Assembly: GCF_958295425.1 (NCBI RefSeq)
Contig: NC_081146.1
Location: 16,788,458-16,852,457, forward strand
Length of the DNA: 64,000 bases
Source of the DNA: Solea solea
Taxonomy: Eukaryota > Chordata > Actinopteri > Pleuronectiformes > Soleidae
Direction of reading: 5' to 3'
Shown in pieces: positions 27,493-41,230 of the stretch. Below the pieces are notes generated by a model. That model saw only the letters and a list, made by a program, of their open reading frames with translations, ran no database searches and was not told the DNA's origin. The translations under genes were made by a program, and so were the position numbers. How positions within the stretch are numbered: the first letter of the stretch is position 1; each line of letters opens with the position of its first letter.

Positions 27493-27889
27493 AATTTAGC
27501 AAGGGTGCTGACAGCCAAGTTGAGCTGCTGCACTCACAACACAGCTGGTTCTCCAAGGTCAATAAGAAACTTGGAGTGTTTGTTTGTCCCCATACTTTAT
27601 TTGCTTTCTAATACAGCTCTGACTTGACAGATCTACTTGAAAAGAATCATAGCTCTTTAACGTCTAGAGAGCATGAGAAATTTCCACTCCACAAACTATT
27701 CCCTCTTTTGCCCTCCCCCCTTTTTTGTTATCCTATTAGTTTGTCATAATTCCTGACCATCCTGTCTGTTTTTACCCCTGGTGTCTTCATTTCCCCTCTT
27801 TTCCCCTTCACCAAGAAAGCAAAAAAAAAACTACAAAAAAAACTATAGCAGTGTTGCAGTACCAACCTCATACCCTCAGATGGCTAGAC

Positions 27890-28260
27890 AGTAAGCCATT
27901 GTAAAGCTGAATCACCATAGATTTATCGGCATAGTCCTTCCTGAGTTCCCAGAATGCAATGTCACTCTGTCACAGCGTCGTCAATCTGTCTCCTGGCCAA
28001 AGATGAAGGGGGAAAAAATCACCGGCACAGCAGCAAGAGCAACGCTTCTCCACACATGATCTCGTTTTTATCGGCGGCCCTGTCTGTCATAGGTGAAACG
28101 TGCGGCGCACAAAAGGCTCCATTTACTCAACACAAGTGCGGCAGTAGTCGCGTCAGACATCATCTACTTGCCCTAGATTACACAATTAACAAGGGGCTGG
28201 TTGGGTGCCAAATGTGGCCATTGTAGCACATGAATACACCTTTTGACGCCAAAGCTTTTC
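27890..28260. promoter_or_regulatory. Candidate conserved non-coding element
   Basis: Repeat-free block with GATTTATCGG, TTTTTATCGGCGGCC and GATTACACAATTAACAAGG. The 90-codon frame at 27954-28226 lies in it but has no recognisable domain. Confidence 0.25.
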
Positions 28261-28495
28261 CAAGACATTTAATCTTCATTAAGCTGTAAAACCTGCAGCA
28301 TGGCAGCTCTTTTCACACATTAATATCCACTCAGGACACAGCATAACCCTTTAATATGAAGAAATAGAGCCAGAATTGTACTCGTGTACAATAATCCGTG
28401 TAGGCTGTGAGCTTTTTCAACACTTTTCCGCTCAAGATTAAAATGTTTCTTTTAACACAGTCATTTTCTGCTAAAACACGCTTTCAACTGACACA

Positions 28496-28512
28496 GGGGG
28501 GGGGGGGGGGGG
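28496..28512. repeat. Poly-G tract (17 nt)
   Basis: Uninterrupted G run. Confidence 0.9.
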
Positions 28513-31287
28513 AAGAAGCATATAAAGATAAAGTCAGCTCATTCGGACAATATCTATATCTGGCTCATAAAGTGCCACCTTTCGCAGACACTGCCCGTGA
28601 TCTACACGCGCAGATATTGAACGTCATAAATCAGCTTCATAAAGGTTGTCCGAGAGATTCTGTGTCTTTTTGAGAAAGAATAAAATAAAAGAGAAAGGAT
28701 CTAAATCCTCATGATTAATGTGCTCCCCAAACCCTCTCAGAGCCATGGTAACTGGGGCAGCTTGCCACAGCATTTAGAGGATCCAGGCACTGACATAAAA
28801 GAAGCATTTTCCAAGTCCCTCACTGATGCATCTCCCCTATTTAAAAACAGTGTAAAGTCCTCAGGAGTTTGTGGTCTCTGCTGCCTGTTCACAAATTGTT
28901 TTACATAAGAAGATAAACAACAACACGTATTTACAGTGTCCAACTAAGATGTCACTCACAAACCACAAATGTGTTGGAGATGGGTCAGTAAATTATGAAA
29001 ATAAAAAGGAGTCACGGCATTTAAATTATAATCTACTGTGAGAGAAGGACATCAGGATTTAGCACCAACAAAAAAAGGTGGGATGGGAGAGTGGGTTCAT
29101 TTCTAAAAAGTGATTTTTCTTTCTTAGAAAATGCTGTTGAAAAGACACATAAGGTCAAATATTCACACACTCTAACAACAATAATAATAATCAATATATA
29201 TTTTTAATCCAGTAATCAGTTTAAATAAATGCTTGCCAAACTAAAACTACCTTTTTCCCCTTTTGTACACGCAATAAAAGTGAATATGTACCCAGGACAA
29301 ATGCACACTTTCAGGTAAACAGGGGGATTTTATAGACACACTATAAAGTAGAGCATACTCTTTTTTAGCTGTGCATAAAACAGAACGGTGGTAGGAATTA
29401 CGCAGCATAGAAGCAGACGTAAACGAGAAGTATAGATGGGGAAAAAAAAGAAAGAAGGAGAATCCCATGCACCACGACAACGGTGCGATTTTAAGTTTCC
29501 GGGTGACGCCTGATTCTGTCAGTGGCTGAAAGTGAGCCTTCTTTAATTTATCGTTTCAATATCACTGCAATGGAAAAACAGCCAGTATGATAGATGGACA
29601 TTTACATGGACTTTTTTTAAAAAAACAACCAAAAAAAGTCATTTCTAAATCAGCTTACTTACTTTTTGCTGGTACAAGTAACGGCTGCTTGTTCATTCTT
29701 GTCGGTGCTGGCGCACACTTTGAGCACTTTCTATTTACGAGGCATCAACATCCTCTGCATGTAATTAGTCACCACAGTCACAAGTGGATGTGAATGCCAT
29801 TTGTTTTGTGCTGTACCTACATAAATCTGGGGATCAGGCTAAACGCGGTCAATCGAAGATCAATCTTAATACTTGAGCATTAAAGTGCTAAATGCACAAA
29901 GTCCCTTTGCATAAAAGTACATGAGGTAAAAAAGAAAAAAAAAAAGAAGCTACAACTCCCGAAAAATGAAATTACGTCAACTCCAAAGTCCAGAGTCCCA
30001 GACAGAGATCTTCCAGGACTAAAAGCAGTTTGAAAAACTTTGATTAACCTTCATTACAGTTAAGGACTTGACTGTTTTCTCAGACAAAGGGTCTTGACAC
30101 GAGGCCACAAAGTTCAATTAAAGGAGGAGTGGAGAGGTGAGCATTGATTTTAAAAGACAGTTTTCAAACTGCACCCCAGAGTACACGGCAGGGCTCTCAC
30201 ACTGATGACACAAAATCTTCAGGGAAATTCATGTTAGTTGGTGTCTAGACGTTTTATTACTTGGCCAAAGCACCAAAGCAGGACTATTTTCCCATTTCAA
30301 AGGCTCAACTGGCTACTTAGTGGCATAGAAGTTCTGGCAAATGGACATTTTTCAATCACAGCAGCCTTGTTTTCGGATTAGGTCAATTTGACTCCATGGG
30401 GCTCATTGATAATCAGAGGTCTCCGCAAACAAGTTGTTGACAACGGGATGAGATGCCTTTATTAACCGCCAAACATCAGCATGGCAGTGGTGCGTAAATA
30501 AATGTATGTAAAATAAGACTCTGCATGTGTACTGTGCATACAGTGTATAAGTATGACAATAACAACTGTCTATGTAAATGAGTATTTTGGTAAGTTTTAA
30601 TGACCTTTATAGTCATAACGAACATATTTTTAAGGCAAATACTCAGTGTTTTTGTTGATACTTTGTTCACCTGACCTCCTCCGTTGCTCTTGTCATAATT
30701 AGTATAGCCACTAGGGGGCTTGGTCATGGTTATTTTGTTATTTCGGGAGATGTTATTTAAAAAACAAAAATACTGTAGCACATGAGACCTTGATGGGATG
30801 GAACTGTCCACTCAAACCAATGATTAATAAAGTTATTTTCAATCAAAGGACAATCTTTCTATGAGTCGTCAGATACCCAAAAATAAATTGTCGTAATTGT
30901 GTGAAGCAGAATTGTATTTTTCGAATATGCTTGCTATTTTGTATCCTATTTTAAAAGTTTTAAATTTCAATTGTGTGGTGATATAGTATCTTTATTGTTT
31001 TAATACGGCATATCTCTCAGACAACGTTAGATAGCAGAAATGACACTGGTGTAACTTCTGGATGTTCAATGTGTTCCATTCAAACTGTAGATTGTTGGAA
31101 ATGTAAAATAACAGAACAGAGGGGGTAAAAAGTATTTAAAGGAAAAGGAAACTCTATAAAAATGTATCTAATTTATCACAGCTAAGGATGAAAAAACAAT
31201 AACATTTATGGAACAGTCCACAGAATTTTGCATTCAACTGCGCTAAATGTGTTTTATCATTCGTTAAGATGCAGACTTTAAAACATG

Positions 31288-31290
<3 letters not shown>

Positions 31291-31320
<30 letters not shown>
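31291..31320. repeat. (CA)n microsatellite
   Basis: 15 CA units. Confidence 0.9.
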
Positions 31321-31325
<5 letters not shown>

Positions 31326-32726
31326 GGGCAGCAGGGCCCCTGTGAGTGTGTGTCACATTTTAGTGGAAAATTACACCTCTTTCAACAATTCCTCAGTCGG
31401 AATCCCATTCTAAAGTGGATTTTATCTGCAAATCACAATTATTTTGTTCATGCTCTGTTTTAATGTGCACCCCCGCTGGGCTGAAGAAGACACTTCTCTA
31501 TTCATAAATGTATTACTGCTGGGGAATCATTAACTTATTGTTAGCAGCGCGACTGATGGCTTATTGACATGACAGCATTCAACCGACTCTTTTGTCTTTA
31601 AGCCGTGCATCCATATCACTGAAAACAAGCCCATTTTCACCACTCCTCTTGTGTGTCTGAGCTTAGTGTAAGGCTTTTCAGTGACCAGAGGGGGGGGGGG
31701 GGGAGTTCCCACCAAGAGATAGGTGGGTTTAGACTGAAGAGGTTTTCTTTATGAAAAGGAATAAGGGAAAAAAACAAAAGCACCAGACGCCACAGCAAAA
31801 TGGGACATGTACGACGACGACGCCGGACAAATATCATCGTTTGCTGACAAAAAGATGAAGTGCTTTCTGTTTGGGTCGACTTGAGAGAAAAGAGATAAAA
31901 GCACAAACAGTGGGGGGAAAAAACACAAAAAAAAAAACACAACACACACAGAGCGGAGAGGATAAACTGTGATGGCAAATTATCTGGGAGGCGAAGCTCT
32001 GTCTAATATTTATGGCTGCAAATTCAGAAGAGTCCGAGTCAGACGGTTTGCACAGATGGTGGCCATCCTTGGTCAACATTCAAATAAAAACAGAATGAGA
32101 GTGCCCCTCTGTGTCCAGCGACTCCTCTCTCGGTGAATGCAGATGCAGATAAAAGGACAGGGTGTAAAAGTGTTTAAGTAGGCACAAGTTGTAAAGAGGG
32201 AGGGGGGGGAAAAGCAGAATCTCTATTCACTGCTTGTGCAATCCTTTCTGCCTTGTTGAACTTTATTAAATTCTGTCGTTCTCTCCTTCCAGTCTGGCTC
32301 CCTTTGTCAACTTCCTCTCATGCGTAACTCAGATTTTTTTTTTCCTTTTTTCTTCAACAAAGGTGTTGTGGAGGGCACTCACCCTGAGAGAATGTGCCGG
32401 TAATAATCAAACCACAGTATGTACCAATAAGATTCTCACTGAGATGAGAATCTCCTTTTTTTATTTTATTTTTATTTTTTTTAAATTTGGAGTGGAGCAG
32501 GGCGTGTGAGTGAGCGTTGACTGCTTATTGTTCCCGGAAACGTCTGAGTTACTGAGGGGTTTCTGCGTGTTTGCCAGTCAGCGGTGACTTCTTGAACACT
32601 AAAATGAAATCACAGCAGGGCTTTTTTTTTTTTACATTATTGTAAATTATTTAACAGTGACAGTGAGAATAAACATGAAAAGAGAGGAGGAGGGGAGTGA
32701 CGTGGGGTAAATTGGAGCACTTAGGG

Positions 32727-33019
32727 CAGGGGTGACGAGCTCATTTTAAGTTCCGGGGCCACATACGGCACAATTTGTGGGCCGGACCAGTAAAATAATA
32801 GCATCATAACCTATGAACAACAACTCTTTCCCTTTGCCTCATTTTACAAAATATATCACGATGAATGTATAATTTCTGGAGAAAAATAAGTGCAATTACA
32901 AGAAAATGATGCCAAAGTTAATCATTTATAGGTCTCTGGAACTGAAAAATATATGGGGGCCGGATTGGACTCACCGGGGGGGCGGTTCTGGCCCGTGAGC
33001 TGTACGTTTGACACCCCTG
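32727..33019. mobile_element. Non-autonomous hAT-type MITE with target-site duplication
   Basis: 293-bp element starting CAGGGGTGACGAGC and ending GTACGTTTGACACCCCTG, so the ends are imperfect terminal inverted repeats of the CAGGGGTGTCAAAC type known from hAT/Charlie-like elements. It is flanked by ACTTAGGG (32719-32726) and ACTTTGGG (33020-33027), an 8-bp target duplication with one mismatch, as expected for hAT insertions. The sub-terminal GC-rich wording (GGGCCGGA, GGTTCTGGCCCG) is also typical. No transposase is encoded. Confidence 0.85.
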
Positions 33020-33443
33020 ACTTTGGGCATGCATGTGCCCGTGGTATGAGACTTTTAAAATCAGGTCACTATCACAAGACATATTTTTAATATTAACTAG
33101 AGGTTCAGAAAGTCATAAATCTAAATCACAAACTAAATGTCTTGCAAACTCTGGCTGAGGCCTCCACATTATAAGGTGCAGTTGCTTATAATCTAAATCA
33201 TAATGAATACATGTAGATTTCTGTTGTTATAAAAGCACAAACCTGCTCAGAAACGCTCAAAAACAACCCGGTGACTGTTCACTGCATGTTAGGAACATTT
33301 TATAGTACATTAAATTACAGGGTAGATAAACACTTTGGCGTGATTCATGGACGCCTCCAGACTTATTAAGAAGTTCCGGATACCCGGGTGTGTAGTGATT
33401 TTTTATGATTTTTTTTGTCTGTTTTGTATGTCTTTAGTCTGGA

Positions 33444-33444
33444 C

Positions 33445-33473
<29 letters not shown>
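33444..33473. repeat. (ATT)n microsatellite
   Basis: About 10 ATT units. Confidence 0.9.
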
Positions 33474-33475
<2 letters not shown>

Positions 33476-33758
33476 CACCTATGAAAGCCAGACTAATGGA
33501 TATGAAAGTCGGATCAATTAGCCAGGAAAAGGAGATTAGGCAGGAATGAGTCACCGTATTCCTTCTCCTTGACAACCATGTCATGCTTTCGCAGCCCTCT
33601 CAAGAGACGTCGCTGATTGATGCGCGTCTTTCATCAGTACAGCTTTAATCTGACATCCCTCATGCTTTATAATCATAACAGAAGAAAATCTATATCAAAT
33701 CATCCTCTCTTTAGCTATACTTGCCACCTGTGGAGCGCAACATACTTTTTGCTTTTAT

Positions 33759-33776
33759 GGGGGGGGGGGGGGGGGG
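33759..33776. repeat. Poly-G tract (18 nt)
   Basis: Uninterrupted G run. Confidence 0.9.
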
Positions 33777-34730
33777 TGACAAAGCTGACAGTGGTAAGAG
33801 GCACGTCTCTATCTATTGATCATATTGAGAGAAAAGGGGCTAAAAAGAAAAAAATAAATGATTGAGAGGAGATGAAGACAACGCGTAAGAAAAAGGCTTT
33901 TTCCGTAAAACAAACACTGATTGTGAAGTGACATTCGGGGAGGAAGTGGCAGACTCTCTACTGGTGTCGGCCAAACAAACAAACAAACAAACAGAGGAGC
34001 GAGACAAAGTGCAGCCACTGACCTTTGTTCAAAGAAGCCATCTAATCTGTTTCCACTTTACTTAATTAGAAAAAGCAGAGGGATTTTTAATGTGCACAGT
34101 GTTAATGGGAAACAGCTCACAGGTGCTAATTAAAAAGGGAGGAAAAAAAAAACTGATCTCTTTTGTAACTTTGAGTCCATTAATCTATTTATTCATCCAT
34201 CACAAACTCGGCAAACTTCTCTGATGTGTACATTGTTTTTTAAAAGCTCGAGATATGACAAAAGCTCACGTTAACGTTCCACCCAAAAATATTTATTCCC
34301 TAAATATACAGTACGCACGCACAATGAATGACAGGGTCTGGCCTTTGTCGAGTCAAAGTGCTCAGTAATTTAAACTTTTCCTCTCCATTGCTAATGGATT
34401 TTTCCCTTCTGAAGGCTACGTCTTAATGCAGACAGCGATTAACCACTGCTTTACAGGTTCCACAGAGGTTCCATGTGTGCCCTTGAGGTGGCAAATACAT
34501 TCATTTCCTCTTTGACTTTACCTAATAAAAGGAGCCAATGTGCCATGAGTGTGTGCATTGTCGAGGAGTCTGCGAAGGCTTTGACAGACGGCAGGTGGAG
34601 GCCGACTTCAATGACGAATCACGACAGGGACACAAACTTTTATATAATGTCACGGAGCGACAGTTAGACAACTCATGTTGTACTGTAAGTCTGCTTCAGG
34701 GCCAGTTTGAAAATGGGATTGTTTACACGT

Positions 34731-34731
<1 letters not shown>

Positions 34732-34762
<31 letters not shown>
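34732..34762. repeat. (CA)n microsatellite
   Basis: About 15 CA units. Confidence 0.9.
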
Positions 34763-34767
<5 letters not shown>

Positions 34768-35086
34768 TCATATTCTACTACTCATATGTCTTAGTCTATA
34801 GATAAAAGAAAGTGATGTTGAAAAAGACATTAATGGGAAGCGTTTGGTCCTTTTGTGAGAGAATGTACAGTAAAATAATGGCTAAAAGTAAATGATTTTT
34901 ACTATGCTTCATTTATTTAATATTGAAACAAATATTTACTGAATGACATTAATGATAATATATATTATATGGCCTTATTATATACAACACTGGAGCATAT
35001 AATAATATACGACAGACAGGGCCTACTTTTCATGAGGAAAATGTTGTATATAACAAACAAGAAAATGGCAAAGTAAAACAGCAGTC

Positions 35087-35088
<2 letters not shown>

Positions 35089-35119
<31 letters not shown>
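35089..35119. repeat. (GT)n microsatellite
   Basis: About 15 GT units. Confidence 0.9.
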
Positions 35120-35120
<1 letters not shown>

Positions 35121-36059
35121 TATTAGCAAATTTGTCTCATTCAGTGACATTGGGGTCACTCAGCGTGTGACATGCAGTCACATATTGTGCAGCTACTGCA
35201 AGTTTGCAGCTTGTTACAAAGTTCTATGAAGTTCTAAAAAAACACAATGTGTTCCTTGAAGGCCAACATTCAGCCACTGATAATGCAGCAATAAAAAAAA
35301 ACAAATAAATAAATAAAGCAAATGCACTAACAGGTATGATCTAATTTATCTCCACTAATATGAATGTTCTTCAGGTTTCCGGGTAACATCCTGTCTGAAG
35401 AACTGGACTCCCGGCCTCGTCCAGTTCGCACAGGCTGCAGTCCAAAATGGAAATAAAAAGTTTGGCTTCCTGTTTAAATCACTTGGCACCGATTGTGTCA
35501 TTCTAAAGATTCTACCTGCTTCATTTCATTAGCAACAAAAGAGTCCCAGATAAGATGCAGTCCTGTGGCTCGGTGTGCGACGTCTTCTGCATATTCACTC
35601 TAAAAATTTAACTTAAATTTAAAAATTAAAAAAGTGAATTAAATGAACTTATTTTGTTGATCTATTTGTCGCTTCATCATAATTTACTTTGGAGACTTCT
35701 ACACTGACGCGCACACGTCTGAATAAATCTCACAAGTGGAATATTATTTAGAGACGATAACATCATTTTTTATTTATTTTTATTTATTTTTTGCTTCCTC
35801 CGTGACAGAGGACCCAGTAGCAGATGAGCTCAACCCCGTGCTACGCACCCTCCACCACATTAAAGCCCCTCTTGTGCGGGCAGTGTGTGGTCTGCCTCTC
35901 AGGGACAGCAGGGGGACACAGGAAACAAATTAGCTTTCTTGACCTTGGCCCAAGTTTCCTTTCCGACCTTCACCCCTCCTCCTCCCTGCCCTTCATCTGG
36001 CCACTTCAAGGGTCAGCTGGATGAGAGCACGCCTCTGTTGTCCTCCATGGTGAGGATAT

Positions 36060-36200
36060 ATTCAGCGGAGAAGCTCATATAGGCCTGACATGCATCGTGG
36101 GAAATGAGGTTTATGAGTACAGTCTGTAAATGAGGTCAACTGGATGTGGTCAGGATGACTACGAGGCATTCAAATATCACTTTTTAATGAGGCAGGGCTG
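36060..36200. promoter_or_regulatory. Candidate conserved non-coding element
   Basis: ATGCATCGTGGGAAATGAGG, AAATGAGGTCAACTGG and TTTTTAATGAGG words without repeats. Confidence 0.2.
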
Positions 36201-36413
36201 AGGATTCATTTTGAGATGGGCAAACTTTTTTTTTTTTTTAAAGTTTGGAGCTAAACAAGCTGAAGGAAGAGTTAGTGTGAAGCACTGAGTGGAAACAGCT
36301 ACATTTCAGCGCGGCCTTAAATGGTGAAATCCCTCAAAGAGAGAACATTTCCTGACAACCTAAGGCAGCCACACGCAGCCTTTTCTACTTTGACTCTCAA
36401 GGTCAAGATTGCT

Positions 36414-36414
36414 G

Positions 36415-36448
<34 letters not shown>

Positions 36449-36462
36449 GCACGCACGCACAC
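36414..36462. repeat. (TC)n(CA)n(GCAC)n compound microsatellite
   Basis: TC, then CA, then GCAC units in series. Confidence 0.9.
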
Positions 36463-36699
36463 TGTTGCCACAATGAATGAAGAGTCGGTTTTCGTAACAT
36501 GTTAATAAGTTTAAAATCACAAAAAAAAGAAATGCAATTTCCATTGCCACAGTGGCCACAAATGAGAGACCTTCGGCGAAAGGAGTGAAAAGAACCCTTT
36601 CAATGATAGATATTGGATTGTAACACCAACAGGCAAATCTAATTCCCCCGGTTGACATGAAAGCACGTCTATGTGCATCAATGTTCAGTCTGAGAGCAA

Positions 36700-36990
36700 A
36701 AACAGCCTGCTTAGTCCAGAGGGGGAGAGTAGCAGCACTACATTAATGCTCATACTCCTCATTGATCTACGACGAGGCCTTAATCTTGTGGGCAGATTCC
36801 TCCGACGTATATTTCATAATGTGATACATCAGGCGTCGATAACACGTGTAAGGGCCTACACTTTCTCATGCTGGCACACAGCGTTTATTGATCCCGCGGT
36901 GAAGTAAACACGTCTTTAACACACGGGGCGCCTGTCACTGCTCGCAGGTATCACCAAATTGCCGAGGCAAAGTCCTCATTACGGCGCGAT
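36700..36990. promoter_or_regulatory. Candidate conserved non-coding element
   Basis: Repeat-free block with ACATTAATGCTC, CTCATTGATC, GGCCTTAATCTTGTGG and CpG words such as CGACGTAT. Visual judgement only. Confidence 0.25.
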
Positions 36991-38471
36991 GATCGCAATC
37001 GATAGTTAACATGACAAGATATCATCTGCAAAACTTTGTGTCCGCGGACGAGACGGAAAACGAGAGGAGTGTGTGGAAGAAAAAAAAAAACAAACAAAAA
37101 AAACATGTGGGACACATGTTTGTTGCTCACCAACTTAAACTCTGGGGATCATTTATTTGACGAATGATTCAACTGGTGTTCTGGGAACGGATGAGAACAA
37201 AATACATACAGTAAAGTGACTCAGGGGCAAGGTTTTGGCTCAGGGCTAAATTGACCATATTCTTATGACTAAATGCTATCCTAAGCCCGAGCAATTTCCT
37301 CTGCATTTTCAAAAGGCAGCCAAGTAAAAAATGATTATAGGTGTCAGCTGCTGTGTGTGTGTGAGCTTCAGACTGCGCTGTTTTTTGGAAAGACACGGCT
37401 CGTGGACAGATACTGGCATTTTTGCACTCGGATTGCCAAAAGTTGGTTTGTTTTTTTCACGGCAAAATACAGTGTAGACTTAAGGCCTGCTTATTTTAAG
37501 AGCTTTTCTTATATAATAAAATAATGTGTTTTTCATTGTCACTCTGTCAATTCAATCGCAACAGAATCTATTTGAATAAGTTCAAGATAATTTTTCATAA
37601 TAAAAGCTCCGAACACAATATGAAATGTATTTATTTTTCGTGAAGATAAGCAAATCATTTAAGATCAGATTTGTTAAATCATCTGCCGCGCCACATACTG
37701 ACGCTAGCGGGCTGTGGTAACCAATTGCTGGCCACTTCTTTATATGCTTTTATAGTCAGGTGTGTATAAGCCAACATCTAACATGTAAACATAAGCAACT
37801 GTGTCGTCGAGCAGAGCAGAAAAAGCTCCAGGTCACATATAAACTTTAAACTGAAGGCAGATATGAGAAATTAATGTTGGTACCAGTGAATTAATCTGCA
37901 AAACACACATGTACGTCTGCATGCGTGTGTGTGTGTGTGGACAAGTGAGATCACATGGTCGGCAGTCTGGGTCCAGACAGTAGGAAGTGAAAGTGCCACT
38001 CCAGCCACAACACAGGTCAGATCTCAAACATGGTTTTCCAGTGCAATCACTTCTCGTTTTACTCACAAAAACCCGCCGCAGATTGTTGAAGGACAGAGGA
38101 CAGAGGACAAGCCTCCGCTTTTATGATGCAACAAGAAGATGATGATTTTTTGGTAGGGTCATGTTTGGCTCAAAGAATGAAGAGAAGCAAGTGGAGTTGT
38201 TGTTTTTAAGTAAAAACAAACTAAAATGTGCAAAATATTCATAAAAAAAATAAATGTAGTTATCTGAACAGTTCCAAACATAATTTCAAATATTATTTAA
38301 TTTGTATAACATTATTTTAAACTCATATTTTAATGGAATACAAAACCCCTATTTGGTAAAAACACAAAGTTAAGTTGTAATACTTGAGTCTAATTGTGTT
38401 ATTAAAATACAAGAGCCTAATTTTGTTTCAGCAGCTTAATGAGCTAAACCTTGGAAGTGCTTTGTGGAGGG

Positions 38472-38498
38472 AAAAAAATAAATAAATAAATAAATAAA
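38472..38498. repeat. (AATA)n microsatellite
   Basis: About six tetranucleotide units. Confidence 0.9.
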
Positions 38499-38807
38499 AG
38501 AGAGAAACACACTGCGGGTTACTCAGTTTGATTTTATTTTGTCATTGTGTTTGACATCAAGGGAGGGAGAGAAGGGCAAACTTGTGAGGTTTGACAAAGA
38601 CAGCGGCAGATGTGAAAGTGTGAAAAATAAAAGGAAAGCGGGGATAGCTATTTGTGTGCAATGAAGAAAGACATAAAAAAAAAACTGCCTCGCACCAAGA
38701 TAGTTGCTCTAAATGAAATACCTGGAGATTGCATGTTGCTTTGCATTTGCAGGGGTATTCAATTTTAATTAGGGTTTTGTAGACATCTTTTATCAGACTG
38801 TCACTAA

Positions 38808-38900
38808 TCTCTCTCTCTCTCTCTCTCTCTCCCTCCCTTTCTCCTCCCCCCCTCCACCCCCTCTCTTTCTCACTCTCTCTTTCACACAGACAGACAGACA

Positions 38901-38946
<46 letters not shown>
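38808..38946. repeat. Compound (TC)n / CT-rich / (CAGA)n / (CA)n repeat, about 139 bp
   Basis: TC run, C/T-rich stretch, CAGA units from about 38886, then about 22 CA units. Confidence 0.9.
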
Positions 38947-38948
<2 letters not shown>

Positions 38949-40028
38949 GTCATCCTCTCATCATATCATCATGAAAGGGAAGAAAGAGAAGGAAAGAAAT
39001 ATGACGCGGGGGGGGGGTGGAATAAGGGGGATTTATGGAATTGTTGAAACAATTTGTCCAATACACGTTATTAACAAAGAGGAATGAATTGGGGGCCAAA
39101 AACCCATTGTCACATTTCATTTTGGAGACAAAACAATAACCATTACCTCTACTTTTTAATTGCATTATCTGTGGGGCAAAGGTGATAATTAATTTTGCTC
39201 AAGGAGAAACGCATGGCCCCGTCACAAGAACATACAAAAAGAAATGTTAAATAGCATTGTTGCCTTCAGTGGTGGAATAACTACATAAATTCAAACATGG
39301 TAACTCTATGAGAGTCTACTGTGGGTCCGGGGGAAGAAAAAACTGTATTCTTCATCTCAAGTTACATCGTCATTAAGAATTCAAAGCAAATAGAAAGCTT
39401 TACACAACAGATTTTCCTACAGTAGCAGGAGGATGATCAATTAACTATATATAAAAATATATGAAGTAAAAAAAATTGAAACAGCTGTCACTGGGGTGCG
39501 TGCCATTTCCAAGTGGCCATAAAACAGAGGCAACTTCTGATAACGTGTCCTTTTGTGCCTGGTTTCTATCTGTGTGTTGTGGTGTGCAGGGTTAGCCTGT
39601 CTCCCTCTCTTCATTCCTGGCTCTCTCCCATTGTTAGTCACCTTGTTTATTGGCTGGAGCAGCCGTGGCGTACTGGACATCATCTGAAACTACAAACGAC
39701 AGGATGCAATAAGCTGGAGAATAGCAGCAATCTGAGGAAAGTTCTCCATTCACCAGAGCTCCCTAACTCTCTGTCTTCTTATCCTGGGCAGAAAATAAAA
39801 AAATCAATACGGGCTCACGGGGCTTGATAAAAGTGCTGGACAGGGAGAGAAGCAACACTGGATATAGTAAATTAAAGTGATCAAAAATTTTCCAGTTGAC
39901 TCAGCCCACAGCGCACATAAACTAACAACCCTGTCTCAGCAACTGTCCGTCATCCACCTCACCCCCACCGTCTTCATTCACCCCTTCAACTTTATTTAAG
40001 TCTTCTAATTTCACAGTTTGCATTGCTC

Positions 40029-40051
40029 TATTTATTTATTTATTTATTTAT
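40029..40051. repeat. (TTTA)n microsatellite
   Basis: About six TTTA units. Confidence 0.85.
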
Positions 40052-40207
40052 GTACTTCTTTACATTATCCTCCGCTCTCAGACTGCTAAATGTGTACACA
40101 AACTGACATATTGTCACCACATTACTCTAATATCACAGACATGTTAACGGATATTTGCCAATTTAAAAGACACAGAGTTCATTTGGGGTCAAATCATCGT
40201 CAACCAA

Positions 40208-40208
<1 letters not shown>

Positions 40209-40264
<56 letters not shown>
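40209..40264. repeat. (TCTA)n microsatellite, 56 bp
   Basis: 14 uninterrupted TCTA units. Confidence 0.95.
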
Positions 40265-40767
40265 ATGAGCAAATAATGTTTGTTTTGAATGTACCGTTGG
40301 GGGGAAGTTAAGTTTTTTTTTTCAAATTTGCAACAATTATCTTTAATATGCTAAAATGCTACATAAAGGGGAAAGGTAAAGTTAAAGATAACCTCTGCAT
40401 TTGCTGTTATAAGCTATAACCAGTTTTTTTTTTTTGTTCCACTTGTTGATGTACATTCATTCAATTGCTTTAATTTAAGGCTAACAATATTACAGCTCGG
40501 TCGCCCAGGCAACTTTTAGCCTCACTCTCACACCAGAGGTATTGCTAATGTGCCTCAAAATTAAGGCCATAAATCCTTTTGTTGCCTCTGTTGAAAACGA
40601 GTGTGCCGCCTTCCCATCCTCCCTCTCTCTCCCTGAGAGGACTTAAAAAAAAATGTTGAAGATACAATTTACAATTCCACTTGAGGTACACCACAGCTCC
40701 TTGTTCCTCTACAGCGGCGTAATCCAATAGAGCAGATTTGACATCAAATCTGGCCCTGTCTCTCTCA

Positions 40768-40768
<1 letters not shown>

Positions 40769-40808
<40 letters not shown>

Positions 40809-40811
40809 GCG
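40769..40811. repeat. (CA)n microsatellite
   Basis: About 18 CA units running into GCGCGC. Confidence 0.9.
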
Positions 40812-40989
40812 CTCTTCCTCAAAAGCAATGTCGTAATCTTCTGATATACAGCCAGTCATTTGTGGAAGTTCACTTTGCCCAGAATAAAAAAAAAGTTTGA
40901 ACTCCTCATCACATCACATGAAATCTTATGACAAATCATTTCTGGAGAATCCCGTGTTTTTGTTTGCTCTTGTGTTTGGAGTGCGTCCT

Positions 40990-41230
40990 GGCACACAAAT
41001 ACTAATTTAATTACAGTAATGGTGACAGCAGCTGACTCACTCTGCTAACACAACATGCCAGCCCCTGCACAGGGCCTCCTTGGCACCTTGTCCACCTAAG
41101 AGTAAGAAGGGATTATTAGGGATTGGCCAATCCAGACCAGTCCCATGGCGTGTGAGCTTTACCACAGAGCTAAGCTGATATGCCGGCTCAACACCGATAA
41201 CCGCACATTGATGACTGCACCGAGTGAGAA
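40990..41230. promoter_or_regulatory. Candidate element carrying the first copy of an 18-bp homeodomain-type word
   Basis: ACTAATTTAATTACAGTA at 41001-41018 recurs exactly at 45683-45700. It is followed by CAGCAGCTGACTCA (E-box and AP-1-like) and a repeat-free stretch. Confidence 0.35.

Larger units (their letters stand above)
18405..32726. other. Intergenic, no gene recognised
   Basis: Holds candidate non-coding elements, one unidentified repeat block (20600-21350) and simple repeats. Nothing else supported. Confidence 0.65.
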
